Positions 7,579-15,087 of a stretch of 64,000 bases of DNA are shown here, one piece after another (within the stretch, counting starts at the first letter, position 1; each line of letters begins with the position of its first letter). The DNA comes from Bacteroidia bacterium. Lineage in GTDB: Bacteria; Bacteroidota; Bacteroidia; AKYH767-A; OLB10. A model generated the notes under the pieces. That model did not search any database and was not told the DNA's origin. It was given only the letters and a program-made list of their open reading frames with translations. A program made the position numbers and the translations under genes. The DNA lies in assembly GCA_016788065.1 (NCBI GenBank), contig JAEUTI010000077.1:34628-98627 (forward strand), given 5' to 3'.

Positions 7579-9441
7579 CTATTTTATTAAAGTAACCGTT
7601 CCGGTAAATCGTGATTTCTTTTGACTGGTACAGGTGAAGTTAACATCGATTAGATAAATACCTGTACCTGCATCTCCCCCATCCCAACCGGTATCAGGAT
7701 TTGAAGATGAATAAATAGATTGACCCCATCTGTTGTACACATCCATTTTGTATTCGCTCACACGCATGTCAGGACTCACAATTACTTCCAGTTTTTCATT
7801 TTTTCCATCCCCATTTGGAGTAAACGAATTGGGGACATAATAGAGATCACAAGGAAGATTATCCTTTACGGACACCACCACTTCATCAGATGCAGTGCAG
7901 CCATTGACAGAGGTTGCAGTTACCTGATAAGGAGAAGAATTTTGGGGATAAGCTGTAATTTGTGCTAAGAGCGGATCCGTAAATATAGAAGGTCCGTTCC
8001 ATGAAAATGATGTCGCAAGTGAGGCAGATGCTTCCAATACCACTTCATTTCCAATAAGTATAGTTGTATCATTTCCTGCATCAACAGCTATCCCATCTGA
8101 ATTAAATGGAATGAGAAATGAATTTGGAAACACCAATTCGCAACCCGATCCATCCATCAAAATAATTCCATCTACAACCCCGGTTCCTATATTCGGAATT
8201 ACAATGGACAGGTTATTAGTTGTTACCGGAGGTTGTGAAATGCCATTGAAGTTGTAACTGACATTGTAAGGGGGAAAACCGGGAATAGCAGGGCTTACTT
8301 CAATGACCAGTGAATCGAGAATGGTATTACAAACTCCGGAGTTAGTAGCGTAAATGGTATCTATTAATGCTGCAATTCCCGGATTGACAAAAACCTGTTG
8401 CGTAATTTGTCTGCTGCCACCACAAAAATCGGTTGCACTCAGAGTGACCAGATAAGTTCCACCTGAATCGTAGGTAAAAAGTGGATTCACAGCAGTAGAA
8501 CTATTTCCGGTTCCGGATGTTCCAAAATCCCACACAAAATTGGCCGCACAATCAGTTAAATTGTTGAACTGAATTACAGGTTGACAAGCATTGTTTTGTA
8601 CGGCAGTGAATGCAGTAACGGGAAATACATTAAATATTTTCACATTGTCGAAGCCAATGCCATCAGAATAGGTTTGTGAACCTGCTCCAAAAACTACTCT
8701 TAAGCGGACATCGGGTTTATTCGCTGCCTGAGTTAAACAGTGCGTTGCAGTAATCCATCCATTGGTACCATGACTATCGGGATTGGAACAAGCACCACCA
8801 CTTCCTTGTCCACAACCACCCGACCATCCTGAATTACCACCACCGAAGCTAAACGAAACATTGCTGCATCCACCGGATGTACTGTTCAGATAATTGACAC
8901 CTGACTTATTGTACCAATTAGTTTCTCTGCAATTAACTGAAGAAGGAAATGTTTCATAGGAACTACCGGAGTACGCACCCACATCACTCCAGTTCAAACC
9001 TCCATTGATTGAAATCTGCAGTTTTGCTCCATCGAAAGTCTGCTCGCAATGCAAATTAAAATCGATGCTCACCATTGGAGAAGCAATGCCTGTCAGATCA
9101 ATTGAAGGACTTTCAACAAATGATCTTTCACAGCAATTGTAAAAATTGCCATTGGTAGTTGCTCCCGGAAAGGAAATACACTGTGTTAAAGGATCAGCAG
9201 CACTTGCACCTGCATCTCCTGTTACAAAGCAAGGAGTTCCATTGGACGCTATATTGGGAAGTGTAGGAATTCCATGTTTCCATGATGGTGCATAACCGCC
9301 GATGGTCCAGCCACCGGTTCCACTATTAAAATTTTCGCTATAAACTTGTGTAGTTACCTGAGAATAAACTTGTTGAGAAAGTAAAAGCCATCCCCAAAGG
9401 AGTATACATATGCTCTTAAACACTAAGGGAAACCGGTTCAT
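7579..9441 (-). CDS. Secreted protein with PKD domain and gliding-associated (type B) C-terminal domain
   Basis: 620 residues. Signal peptide about residues 1-27 (ends VYSQ). The N-terminal half (about 35-270) is a jelly-roll-like, Cys- and Gly-rich region beginning YSENFNSGTGGW, similar to adhesive or carbohydrate-binding modules at the front of many T9SS proteins. A PKD-like domain follows (about 275-350, FVWDFG and GGTYLVTLSATD). The C-terminal 90 residues carry the gliding motility-associated domain (PNSFTPNGDGKNE, then YNRWGQ and DTGWDG), the type B T9SS signal also found on SprB. Start chosen at the ATG at 9441, which lies just after a -7 box. Likely cell-surface; exact ligand unknown. 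Confidence 0.87.
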   Translation of the reverse strand: MNRFPLVFKSICILLWGWLLLSQQVYSQVTTQVYSENFNSGTGGWTIGGYAPSWKHGIPTLPNIASNGTPCFVTGDAGASAADPLTQCISFPGATTNGNFYNCCERSFVESPSIDLTGIASPMVSIDFNLHCEQTFDGAKLQISINGGLNWSDVGAYSGSSYETFPSSVNCRETNWYNKSGVNYLNSTSGGCSNVSFSFGGGNSGWSGGCGQGSGGACSNPDSHGTNGWITATHCLTQAANKPDVRLRVVFGAGSQTYSDGIGFDNVKIFNVFPVTAFTAVQNNACQPVIQFNNLTDCAANFVWDFGTSGTGNSSTAVNPLFTYDSGGTYLVTLSATDFCGGSRQITQQVFVNPGIAALIDTIYATNSGVCNTILDSLVIEVSPAIPGFPPYNVSYNFNGISQPPVTTNNLSIVIPNIGTGVVDGIILMDGSGCELVFPNSFLIPFNSDGIAVDAGNDTTILIGNEVVLEASASLATSFSWNGPSIFTDPLLAQITAYPQNSSPYQVTATSVNGCTASDEVVVSVKDNLPCDLYYVPNSFTPNGDGKNEKLEVIVSPDMRVSEYKMDVYNRWGQSIYSSSNPDTGWDGGDAGTGIYLIDVNFTCTSQKKSRFTGTVTLIK

Positions 9442-9448
9442 GGAATTG

Positions 9449-9456
9449 CAAAATTA
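9449..9456 (-). promoter_or_regulatory. -7 box only 7 nt before the start codon of the gene ending at 7579
   Basis: The minus strand reads TAATTTTG, an exact TAnnTTTG match. The start codon follows after 7 nt, so the transcript would be leaderless or nearly so. The -33 element is not recognisable. Confidence 0.5.
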
Positions 9457-9723
9457 CCACAAAACGGTGTTGGTCTCTAAAATGCGGTTCAATTTAACCC
9501 AAAATAGAAATGGTAATTGTGTTCATGTTATTGATAATCAAATATTTAATAGATTCCATAATGTAGATTGGATACTTACTTGTAAAATCTCATGCACTGA
9601 TGGGAATTTTCATTTTTCCGCAGATGCAGGAGCTGCTTTTACCAATTCATACCGGCCATTCGCCAAAAAAACGGTTTTGCTTTAGAATAGCAGGTGTAAA
9701 TTGATGTCAAACCAACAATAAAA

Positions 9724-10344
9724 ATGAAAACTAAAATTTACATCTTACTATTGATTATTGCTGCGGGAATCAGCAAAAGTCCGATGGTATTTGCTGCAGG
9801 CAAGCCATTAACAGATTTGAATGTGATCACTTATTCACAAGGTAAATGGGGAGGTCAGAAAAGTCAGGAGTTGAAAATGATTTTCGACCGGTATTTTCCT
9901 GATGGTTTAATAATTGGAACGGAGAATAAAATTGTATTTACCGATCCTTCTGAAATTGAAAAATTCCTTCCTTCCGGGATGAGTTCAAAACCGTTGCCTT
10001 TTGGTCAAATGACTAATCCGGGTACAGTTTACAAAAATGCATTGGCAGGAGAAACTGTAACGCTGGCATTAAATCTGGCACTCGATCATTATCGTCGTGA
10101 AGGAATGGTAAGTCTTGCTGAACTTGTTATTCGTGAAGGCGAAATGAAAGGAAAAACGGTAGCAGAATTATTCCGGGAAGCCAACCAAAAATTAGGAGGA
10201 GGTTATTCGGTTTATTCATTTGATATTTTAACAGAAGCACTATATGCAGTAAACAGGAATTTCAATGATCAGGGAATCGACAAGGGTTTTTTGGGAAATA
10301 CTTTTGATCAGGAAATAGTAAGGGCATCGGCAAACAACAAGTAA
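9724..10344 (+). CDS. Exported protein of unknown function
   Basis: 206 residues, not recognised. There is an N-terminal signal peptide (about 1-25, hydrophobic core IYILLLIIAAGI, cleavage near VFAAG). The mature protein is mixed alpha/beta without repeats, Cys pairs or a sorting domain, so it is probably periplasmic. Residues 105-150 form a helical block with two conserved-looking acidic patches (LALDHYRREGMVSLAELVI). The gene stands alone. The 280 bp upstream hold no other gene; no full promoter match was found there. Confidence 0.6.
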   Translation: MKTKIYILLLIIAAGISKSPMVFAAGKPLTDLNVITYSQGKWGGQKSQELKMIFDRYFPDGLIIGTENKIVFTDPSEIEKFLPSGMSSKPLPFGQMTNPGTVYKNALAGETVTLALNLALDHYRREGMVSLAELVIREGEMKGKTVAELFREANQKLGGGYSVYSFDILTEALYAVNRNFNDQGIDKGFLGNTFDQEIVRASANNK

Positions 10345-10393
10345 TATGAAGTTCATCCAATTTTTCAATTATCTGCTTGAAACAAAGTTACTG

Positions 10394-10699
10394 TTACAGC
10401 AAATTGCTGTAAAGTTGCTCCACCAGCCTGCTTTCGAATTTCTTAAGCTTTTCCTGAGATGGTAGCAATAAGCCTTTAGCTTGTTTACTGGTAATTTCAA
10501 GTCTGGTTTGTGAAGTGCTTTGGGAGCAAATTTTTATCAGGATTTCGATGTTGGGACCAATGAGTCCTGATTTTTTCAAACCATGAATAGTTCCTTCTTC
10601 TGCATTGGTACGAATAATGTGAATACCATTTTTTAGGATGAGTTTCTGGCATCTTCGAAAAATGCTTTCAGAGTCGAGAAAGTAGCTGATGACGGTCAT
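10394..10699 (-). CDS. Small protein of unknown function
   Basis: 101 residues from the ATG at 10699. A longer version would need a TTG start at 10798 and would include a promoter-like -7 box, so I reject it. The protein has no signal or membrane segment. It opens with a strand-helix-like unit (MTVISYFLDSESIFRRCQKLILKNG) and ends in a basic amphipathic helix (LLPSQEKLKKFESRLVEQLY). The composition fits a small soluble alpha/beta protein. I do not recognise the family. It lies downstream of the flavin reductase gene, separated by 118 nt and a separate promoter candidate. Confidence 0.55.
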   Translation of the reverse strand: MTVISYFLDSESIFRRCQKLILKNGIHIIRTNAEEGTIHGLKKSGLIGPNIEILIKICSQSTSQTRLEITSKQAKGLLLPSQEKLKKFESRLVEQLYSNLL

Positions 10700-10719
10700 T
10701 TTGGAGCTTTTGAACAACT

Positions 10720-10727
10720 CAAAAATA
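10720..10727 (-). promoter_or_regulatory. Candidate -7 box for the gene at 10394-10699
   Basis: The minus strand reads TATTTTTG (exact TAnnTTTG), with the ATG 20 nt further on. It lies inside the longer reading frame and so supports the shorter start. No clear -33 element. Confidence 0.4.
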
Positions 10728-10817
10728 GCCCATCTGCATAAAGTGAATGTTAGCAAGTTATTTCTTAAGAATTTCTTAATGGTGGCCAGCCAAATCAACC
10801 CTTAAAATGCCATTAAA

Positions 10818-11447
10818 TCAAATCTGAGAAGGGATTGCATCAGGCTTTGGGTAACTTAAACGGACTAACTTACTGGCTTCGTAATAAGCATCGAGATTAC
10901 TTCCTGCAAGCGTTCCTGCAAGAGCAAGATCAACAAATCCATCTTCGGATAGGAAGTCTTCTGAAAGCCATATTTCAGTAACTGCACCGATCAAAATAAG
11001 AGTATTGTTTGCAGCAACAGGCATTTCGCTTTGCAGTTTCATACCAATTCTGATGGATGATTCCATAACATAGGGAGCTGAATGGGTGGAAGAATACCAG
11101 GGTGTTAATCCACAAGCTTTAAATTCAGAAGTGTCGGAGGGAAATTTAGCTCCGGTATGATGTGCTTTGACAACAATATCTTTATTCAGATGATTGATGG
11201 TAAAGCTTCCTGTTTTACGAATATTTTCAAGAGTATGCCTATTCACTTCACCTTCCGGCCGGAAAACCATCCCCAGCAAGGGCGGATTTGCTCCGATATG
11301 AAAAAAGGAATTGAATATTGCCAGATTTTCCACACCAATTTCATTGACGGTTCCTACCAAAGAAACCGATTTAAAACCAGGTATAGAATTGATCAGATTT
11401 GCGCGATATCTTGAAGCTAATGCTTCGAAATCATGAATTCTTTTCAT
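10818..11447 (-). CDS. Flavin reductase-like FMN-binding split-barrel protein
   Basis: 209 residues. It matches the flavin_Reduct family (FMN-binding split barrel): a SVSLVGTVNEIGVENLAIFNSF-type N-terminal barrel with the conserved N-A-x-F-N segment, and HTLENIRKTGSFTINHL, the typical 'T..NI..TGEF.VN' block, at about residues 72-88. These proteins bind FMN and either reduce flavin with NAD(P)H or act as small oxidoreductases. This version resembles the Bacteroidota subfamily with no assigned substrate. Single gene, minus strand, cytoplasmic. Confidence 0.82.
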   Translation of the reverse strand: MKRIHDFEALASRYRANLINSIPGFKSVSLVGTVNEIGVENLAIFNSFFHIGANPPLLGMVFRPEGEVNRHTLENIRKTGSFTINHLNKDIVVKAHHTGAKFPSDTSEFKACGLTPWYSSTHSAPYVMESSIRIGMKLQSEMPVAANNTLILIGAVTEIWLSEDFLSEDGFVDLALAGTLAGSNLDAYYEASKLVRLSYPKPDAIPSQI

Positions 11448-11499
11448 AAAACTATTGCAGTAGAATTAAAAATAAAAAACATTATTAACAGCAAATCGA

Positions 11500-12168
11500 T
11501 TACTTCAATTTGTCGTGGAATGCTTTCCGGAATTTATCCAGTTTCGGTTTAATTACAAAAGTGCAATAGGGTTCAGAACCATTTAGATTAAAATACTGCT
11601 GATGATAATTTTCAGCCTTATAAAATTTGGTAAACGGACTAATTTCAGTGACAATGGGTGAAGGAAATACTTTTTTCCCATTCAGGTGTTCCTTGAATTC
11701 AGAAGCCAGTTTTCGCTGTGCTTCATTATGATAAAAAATCACCGAACGGTATTGAGTACCTACATCAGCTCCTTGTCTGTTAAGTGTAGTTGGATCATGA
11801 CTTGCCCAGAATGCTTCCAGTAATTCTTCAAAAGAAATTACAGAGGGATCAAAGGTTATCTGAATCACTTCAGCATGGCCGGTTTGGCCGGTACAAACTG
11901 ATTTATAATCCGGATCTTCGGTTTGGCCACCGGAGTAACCGGAAGTAACAGTAGCAACTCCTTTTAGCGATTGGAAAATTGCTTCGGTACACCAAAAGCA
12001 GCCATTTCCAAATGTAGCTGTATCAACTGATTGATTGGTATTCATTAAACTATCGGGTTTTAGGTTTTCGTTATCCGGAGTAGAGCTAAATGCTTGTTCC
12101 GAGGGTTGACCGTTACATCCCGCAAAGGAAATAACGACCAATAGCACTATTTGAGTGATGTATTTCAT
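11500..12168 (-). CDS. msrA: Peptide methionine sulfoxide reductase MsrA, lipoprotein form
   Basis: Reduces methionine-S-sulfoxide in proteins. From the ATG at 12168 the product has 222 residues with a lipoprotein signal and lipobox FAGC (Cys18). The catalytic motif GCFWCTE follows at 56-62 (nucleophile Cys57), with the family blocks GYSGG, GHAEVI, DPTTLNRQGADVGTQYRS and YHQQY. The usual cytoplasmic enzyme lacks the leader, so this copy probably repairs envelope proteins. Start evidence: a -7 box at 12181-12188 lies upstream of 12168 but within the longer frame that would begin at 12231, ruling the latter out. No msrB domain is fused. Confidence 0.94.
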   Translation of the reverse strand: MKYITQIVLLVVISFAGCNGQPSEQAFSSTPDNENLKPDSLMNTNQSVDTATFGNGCFWCTEAIFQSLKGVATVTSGYSGGQTEDPDYKSVCTGQTGHAEVIQITFDPSVISFEELLEAFWASHDPTTLNRQGADVGTQYRSVIFYHNEAQRKLASEFKEHLNGKKVFPSPIVTEISPFTKFYKAENYHQQYFNLNGSEPYCTFVIKPKLDKFRKAFHDKLK

Positions 12169-12180
12169 AATTAGTATCAG

Positions 12181-12188
12181 CAAAGATA
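12181..12188 (-). promoter_or_regulatory. -7 box of msrA
   Basis: The minus strand reads TATCTTTG, an exact TAnnTTTG match, 12 nt before the msrA ATG. It predicts a leader of only about 6 nt and fixes the start codon. Confidence 0.55.
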
Positions 12189-12256
12189 ACAGTTGAAAAG
12201 GCATTCTGTTTTGAAAAGGAACCATTTTCACAGACTGAAAATTGATTATTCCTTAC

Positions 12257-12264
12257 TAAATTTG
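12257..12264 (+). promoter_or_regulatory. -7 box of the 12283 operon
   Basis: TAAATTTG, an exact match, lies 18 nt before the ATG at 12283. The expected -33 position carries ACTG, a partial match at 19-nt spacing. Confidence 0.5.
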
Positions 12265-12282
12265 TAGAATAATTCTAAAAAA

Positions 12283-12552
12283 ATGGAAGAGCTTAAAAAA
12301 CAATTAATGCAAAGAACCGGAATCAGTGATGTACAGGCAACTGAGGCATTGAAACTGGTTTCAGAATATTTGAAGCACCGGCTTCCCGGCATCATCCATA
12401 ATCCACTCGACAAAGCATTTCAGGGTATTGATTTTGAGGAGAATCTGAAAAGTCAGGTTGGAGAAATCGGCAGAGAAGTCAAAAATAAAGCAGACGTGCT
12501 TGCTGATGATCTGAAAGTGGCTTTTGAGAAGGTGTTCAAGAACAAGCCATAA
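12283..12552 (+). CDS. Small helical protein of unknown function (first gene of DUF937 cluster)
   Basis: 89 residues, almost entirely predicted helix. The N-terminal part (RTGISDVQATEALKLVSEYLKHRLPG) resembles the helical bundle of DUF2267/DUF937-like small proteins, and the C-terminal part (KNKADVLADDLKVAFEKVF) is an amphipathic helix. No signal peptide. It opens a three-gene plus-strand operon (12283, 12555, 12900) read from the -7 box at 12257. Function unknown. Confidence 0.7.
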   Translation: MEELKKQLMQRTGISDVQATEALKLVSEYLKHRLPGIIHNPLDKAFQGIDFEENLKSQVGEIGREVKNKADVLADDLKVAFEKVFKNKP

Positions 12553-12554
12553 AG

Positions 12555-12872
12555 GTGATCATATTCGTTTTACCATTTATGCGCAGAAGGGGAATGGCTA
12601 TTTTCCCATTCATTTTCCTTAACAAAGAAGCTGCAAAAAAGGATGTTGTATTGTTGAATCATGAAAAAATTCACATCAGGCAGCAACTTGAGCTTTTAAT
12701 TGTACCTTTCTATCTGATTTATGTTGTCAATTACCTGTATGAATTGATTCAGACCTGGAATCATGAACAGGCTTATCGTAAAATACTATTCGAGCAGGAA
12801 GCCTATAACAACGAATCGGATCTTGAATACCTGAATAAAAGGAAAAAATTTGCATATATTGATTACTTGTAA
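12555..12872 (+). CDS. Small membrane protein with HExxH motif
   Basis: About 105 residues from a GTG at 12555, or 97 from the ATG at 12579; both are possible and the spacing of 2 nt after the previous stop favours coupling at the GTG. A hydrophobic N-terminus (AIFPFIFLNK) is followed by LNHEKIHIRQQLELLI, with a zinc-protease-like HExxH (HEKIH), and a hydrophobic segment VPFYLIYVVNYLYELI. The acidic, Tyr-rich C-terminus contains EQEAYNNE, a possible third metal ligand (E-A-Y-x-N-E). The layout resembles a cut-down M48/M56-type metallopeptidase core known as a conserved hypothetical in Bacteroidota. Catalysis is unproven. Confidence 0.72.
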   Translation: MIIFVLPFMRRRGMAIFPFIFLNKEAAKKDVVLLNHEKIHIRQQLELLIVPFYLIYVVNYLYELIQTWNHEQAYRKILFEQEAYNNESDLEYLNKRKKFAYIDYL

Positions 12873-12899
12873 AAATACTAACCACATAAAAATACTGCC

Positions 12900-13448
12900 A
12901 TGTTTGAAACATTAGTACAATTGGTAAAGGACCATGCCGGAGATGCAATCATCAATAATCCGGCAATTCCAAATGAAAAAAATGATGAAGCTATTCAGCA
13001 TGCTTCGAAATCTATTGTAAGCGGTTTACAGGGAGAACTGGCTTCGGGAAATGCTAAAGATGTAATTAGTTTGCTGACCGGAAAATCCGGAATTGGGCAA
13101 AATCCTGCAGTAGCAAAAATATCCGGAGATGTTGCTTCCGGATTAGCTGAGAAGTTTGGCTTGAACTCATCGCAAGCTGCAGGAATGGTGGCTTCCCTCC
13201 TGCCAGGCGTTTTAGGCAGTCTGGTAAATAAAACCAATGATCCAAACGATAAGAGTATCGATTTGGGTGGGATTTTTAGCAGTCTGACCGGAGGAAAATC
13301 ATCCGGTATTGACTTCGGCAAAATGCTCGATAAAGATGGTGATGGTTCTTCTATGGACGATATAGCAGGTATGTTATCGGGTGGTGCAAAAGATGCGATG
13401 AAAGGACAGTTAGGAGATATGCTAGGTGGATTTTTTGGCAAAAAATAA
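12900..13448 (+). CDS. DUF937 family protein
   Basis: 182 residues. It belongs to the DUF937 family (YidB-related): an N-terminal helical domain with GLAEKFGLNSSQAAGMVASLLPGVLGSLV (about 84-112), then a Gly/Asp/Ser-rich stretch DKDGDGSSMDDIAGMLSGG. The D-x-D-G-D-G-S-S-M-D segment looks like a dockerin/EF-hand-like calcium loop (DxDxDG), which is notable in a family without a known role. No signal peptide. Last gene of the operon, followed by a strong terminator. Confidence 0.8.
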   Translation: MFETLVQLVKDHAGDAIINNPAIPNEKNDEAIQHASKSIVSGLQGELASGNAKDVISLLTGKSGIGQNPAVAKISGDVASGLAEKFGLNSSQAAGMVASLLPGVLGSLVNKTNDPNDKSIDLGGIFSSLTGGKSSGIDFGKMLDKDGDGSSMDDIAGMLSGGAKDAMKGQLGDMLGGFFGKK

Positions 13449-13463
13449 ATTCCTTCTACAAAT

Positions 13464-13503
13464 AAAAAACGGCTTTCACTTCAAAAGTGAAAGCCGTTTT
13501 TTT
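13464..13503. terminator. Bidirectional intrinsic terminator
   Basis: A stem of at least 14 bp, AACGGCTTTCACTT with its complement, has a 3-nt loop and is flanked by A and T runs. It serves both the DUF937 gene and the convergent DUF3078 gene at 13518. Confidence 0.93.
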
Positions 13504-13517
13504 AGGAGCAAACTTTT

Positions 13518-14447
13518 TTAAAATTTGTAAGAGAAACCTACTCCCAGAACTTCTTTAAATTGAGTTCTTGGTCCGGCTTCATCAATAATACCATCGCTGT
13601 TATTATCGACAGCAATGATGGTGTTATCATCATAAATTAATTGGGTTGCCAAAGTAGCAGTGATGTATTTGTTTACTTTCATTGAAATAAGCACTTCCCA
13701 GTTAACATCGATGTTTTGTGGATCTTCCAGGTAATTGCTGAATAATTCCAGCTTCGTTTGGAGGTTAACATTTTCAATGATGTCTTTTTTGTAAAGAGCA
13801 CGGATAGATGCACCAAATTCGGTACGCATTTTTTCTCCGTCTTTCACTTTTTCGAACAGCTCATTGTATTCAGCAGGGTCAACACCATAAGCACCTGCAT
13901 CGGCAAGATCCTGGTCGTTAACGATAATAATTCTGCCTGTTAATGGAGCAATCATAACCGAAAAGTTATCGTTTGGTTTGTAATCCATACCCAAAGCCAG
14001 TGTAATGTAAGCCGGAGCCAGAAAGTTTGAAATTTTAGTCGAATCATCGGGGTAATTGTAGCCCGGAGTGAATTGACTTTTAAATCCTAACAATGCTGAA
14101 TAATACCAGTGTTTGAAGGCATAGCGACCATACTTGGTAGCCAAATCAATTTTATCTTCACTTTTTATCGGATCGGCATCACCATTTTGAGTTAAACCAT
14201 ATCCTAAATCAATGGAGTTGTCCCAGATATTTTTTCCTTTGTTGTAATTGGCATAATAGTTAAACAATGCAATACCTGAGATTGAATTCTGACCACCGGC
14301 AGCCCAATTAGAGAGACTTACCTGAGTGAAATTTAATCCGACAATACCACCTGTTTTCCAGGAAGTATCTACAGCAGCAGCATCCTGCGCCATTGACGAG
14401 GAACTGATTACTGCAATTGTTGAAATTGTAAGTAATAAACGCTTCAT
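13518..14447 (-). CDS. DUF3078 outer-membrane-like protein
   Basis: 309 residues with signal peptide (about 1-20, SSSMAQ). The sequence matches DUF3078, a Bacteroidota family of predicted beta-barrel envelope proteins: SWKTGGIVGLNFTQVSLSNWAAGGQNS near the N-terminus, alternating aromatic strands, and a terminal Phe (GVGFSYKF) typical of outer-membrane barrels recognised by BamA. An Asp-rich DNNSDGIIDEAG loop (about 278-289) resembles a calcium-binding turn. The physiological role of the family is unknown. Flanked by terminators on both sides, so transcribed alone. Confidence 0.88.
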   Translation of the reverse strand: MKRLLLTISTIAVISSSSMAQDAAAVDTSWKTGGIVGLNFTQVSLSNWAAGGQNSISGIALFNYYANYNKGKNIWDNSIDLGYGLTQNGDADPIKSEDKIDLATKYGRYAFKHWYYSALLGFKSQFTPGYNYPDDSTKISNFLAPAYITLALGMDYKPNDNFSVMIAPLTGRIIIVNDQDLADAGAYGVDPAEYNELFEKVKDGEKMRTEFGASIRALYKKDIIENVNLQTKLELFSNYLEDPQNIDVNWEVLISMKVNKYITATLATQLIYDDNTIIAVDNNSDGIIDEAGPRTQFKEVLGVGFSYKF

Positions 14448-14473
14448 AATTTTTTATTTAATAAGTTTAGATG

Positions 14474-14512
14474 ACAAGAAAAGGCAGCCCATTTCGGAGC
14501 TGCCTTCTTTCC
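14474..14512 (-). terminator. Terminator downstream of mscL
   Basis: AAGGCAGC pairs with GCTGCCTT (8 bp); read on the minus strand it is followed by TTTTCTTG. It lies between the mscL stop and the DUF3078 start. Confidence 0.8.
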
Positions 14513-14520
14513 TGAATTAA

Positions 14521-14946
14521 TTATTTCTTAAGAAGATCTCTGATTTCAGAAAGCAATTTCTCTTCGTTTGAAGGGCCAGCCGGAGGTGGCGCAGGTTCTG
14601 CTTTCTTCATAGAATTGATTCCCTTGATAACCATGAAAACAGCAAAAGCTACAATGATAAAATCAATCAGGTTAGTGATGAAAACACCATACTTGATAGA
14701 TACTTCTGCTACTGCCGGAATGATAGTTCCATCAGCGTTTTTAATTTCAGCAACTGCATCCTGTAAGATGAGTTTTTTGTCGTTAAAATCAACGCCGCCG
14801 GTTAGCATTCCAACCATTGGCATAACAATTCCTTCAACAAATGATGATACAATTTTTCCGAAAGCAGCTCCCATCACGAAGGCTACAGCGGTGTCGACAA
14901 GATTGCCTCTGACGGCAAATTCTTTAAATTCTTTAATAAATCCCAT
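14521..14946 (-). CDS. mscL: Large-conductance mechanosensitive channel MscL
   Basis: 141 residues, normal for MscL. Protects against hypo-osmotic shock by opening a wide pentameric pore. The N-terminal amphipathic helix and first transmembrane helix are clear ([32 protein letters not shown]), with the hydrophobic gate region, and TM2 ([27 protein letters not shown]). The C-terminal helix ends in [14 protein letters not shown], the conserved cytoplasmic bundle. The periplasmic loop is somewhat long (about residues 45-75). Single gene with its own terminator. Confidence 0.97.
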   Translation of the reverse strand: MGFIKEFKEFAVRGNLVDTAVAFVMGAAFGKIVSSFVEGIVMPMVGMLTGGVDFNDKKLILQDAVAEIKNADGTIIPAVAEVSIKYGVFITNLIDFIIVAFAVFMVIKGINSMKKAEPAPPPAGPSNEEKLLSEIRDLLKK

Positions 14947-15087
14947 GGCAGTAGGTTTTTAGAGTGGTTAATAATTTAGTTTGTTGCTGCAAAGAACGGA
15001 AAAATTACAAAGAATGTGCTAAAAATCAGGATTGTGTTGTGGCAAACTATCTACAAATGCCATTTAAATAGAATCTTTCTAAACAAG

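Noticed and set aside
10700..10798. N-terminal extension of the small protein at 10394
   Set aside because: It needs a TTG start and contains a promoter-like box.
12169..12231. N-terminal extension of MsrA
   Set aside because: It would start upstream of the -7 box and bury the lipoprotein signal.
12995..13441. 148-residue minus-strand frame rich in Pro and Ser
   Set aside because: Antisense to the DUF937 gene; composition is that of a reverse complement of Gly/Ser/Asp-rich coding DNA.
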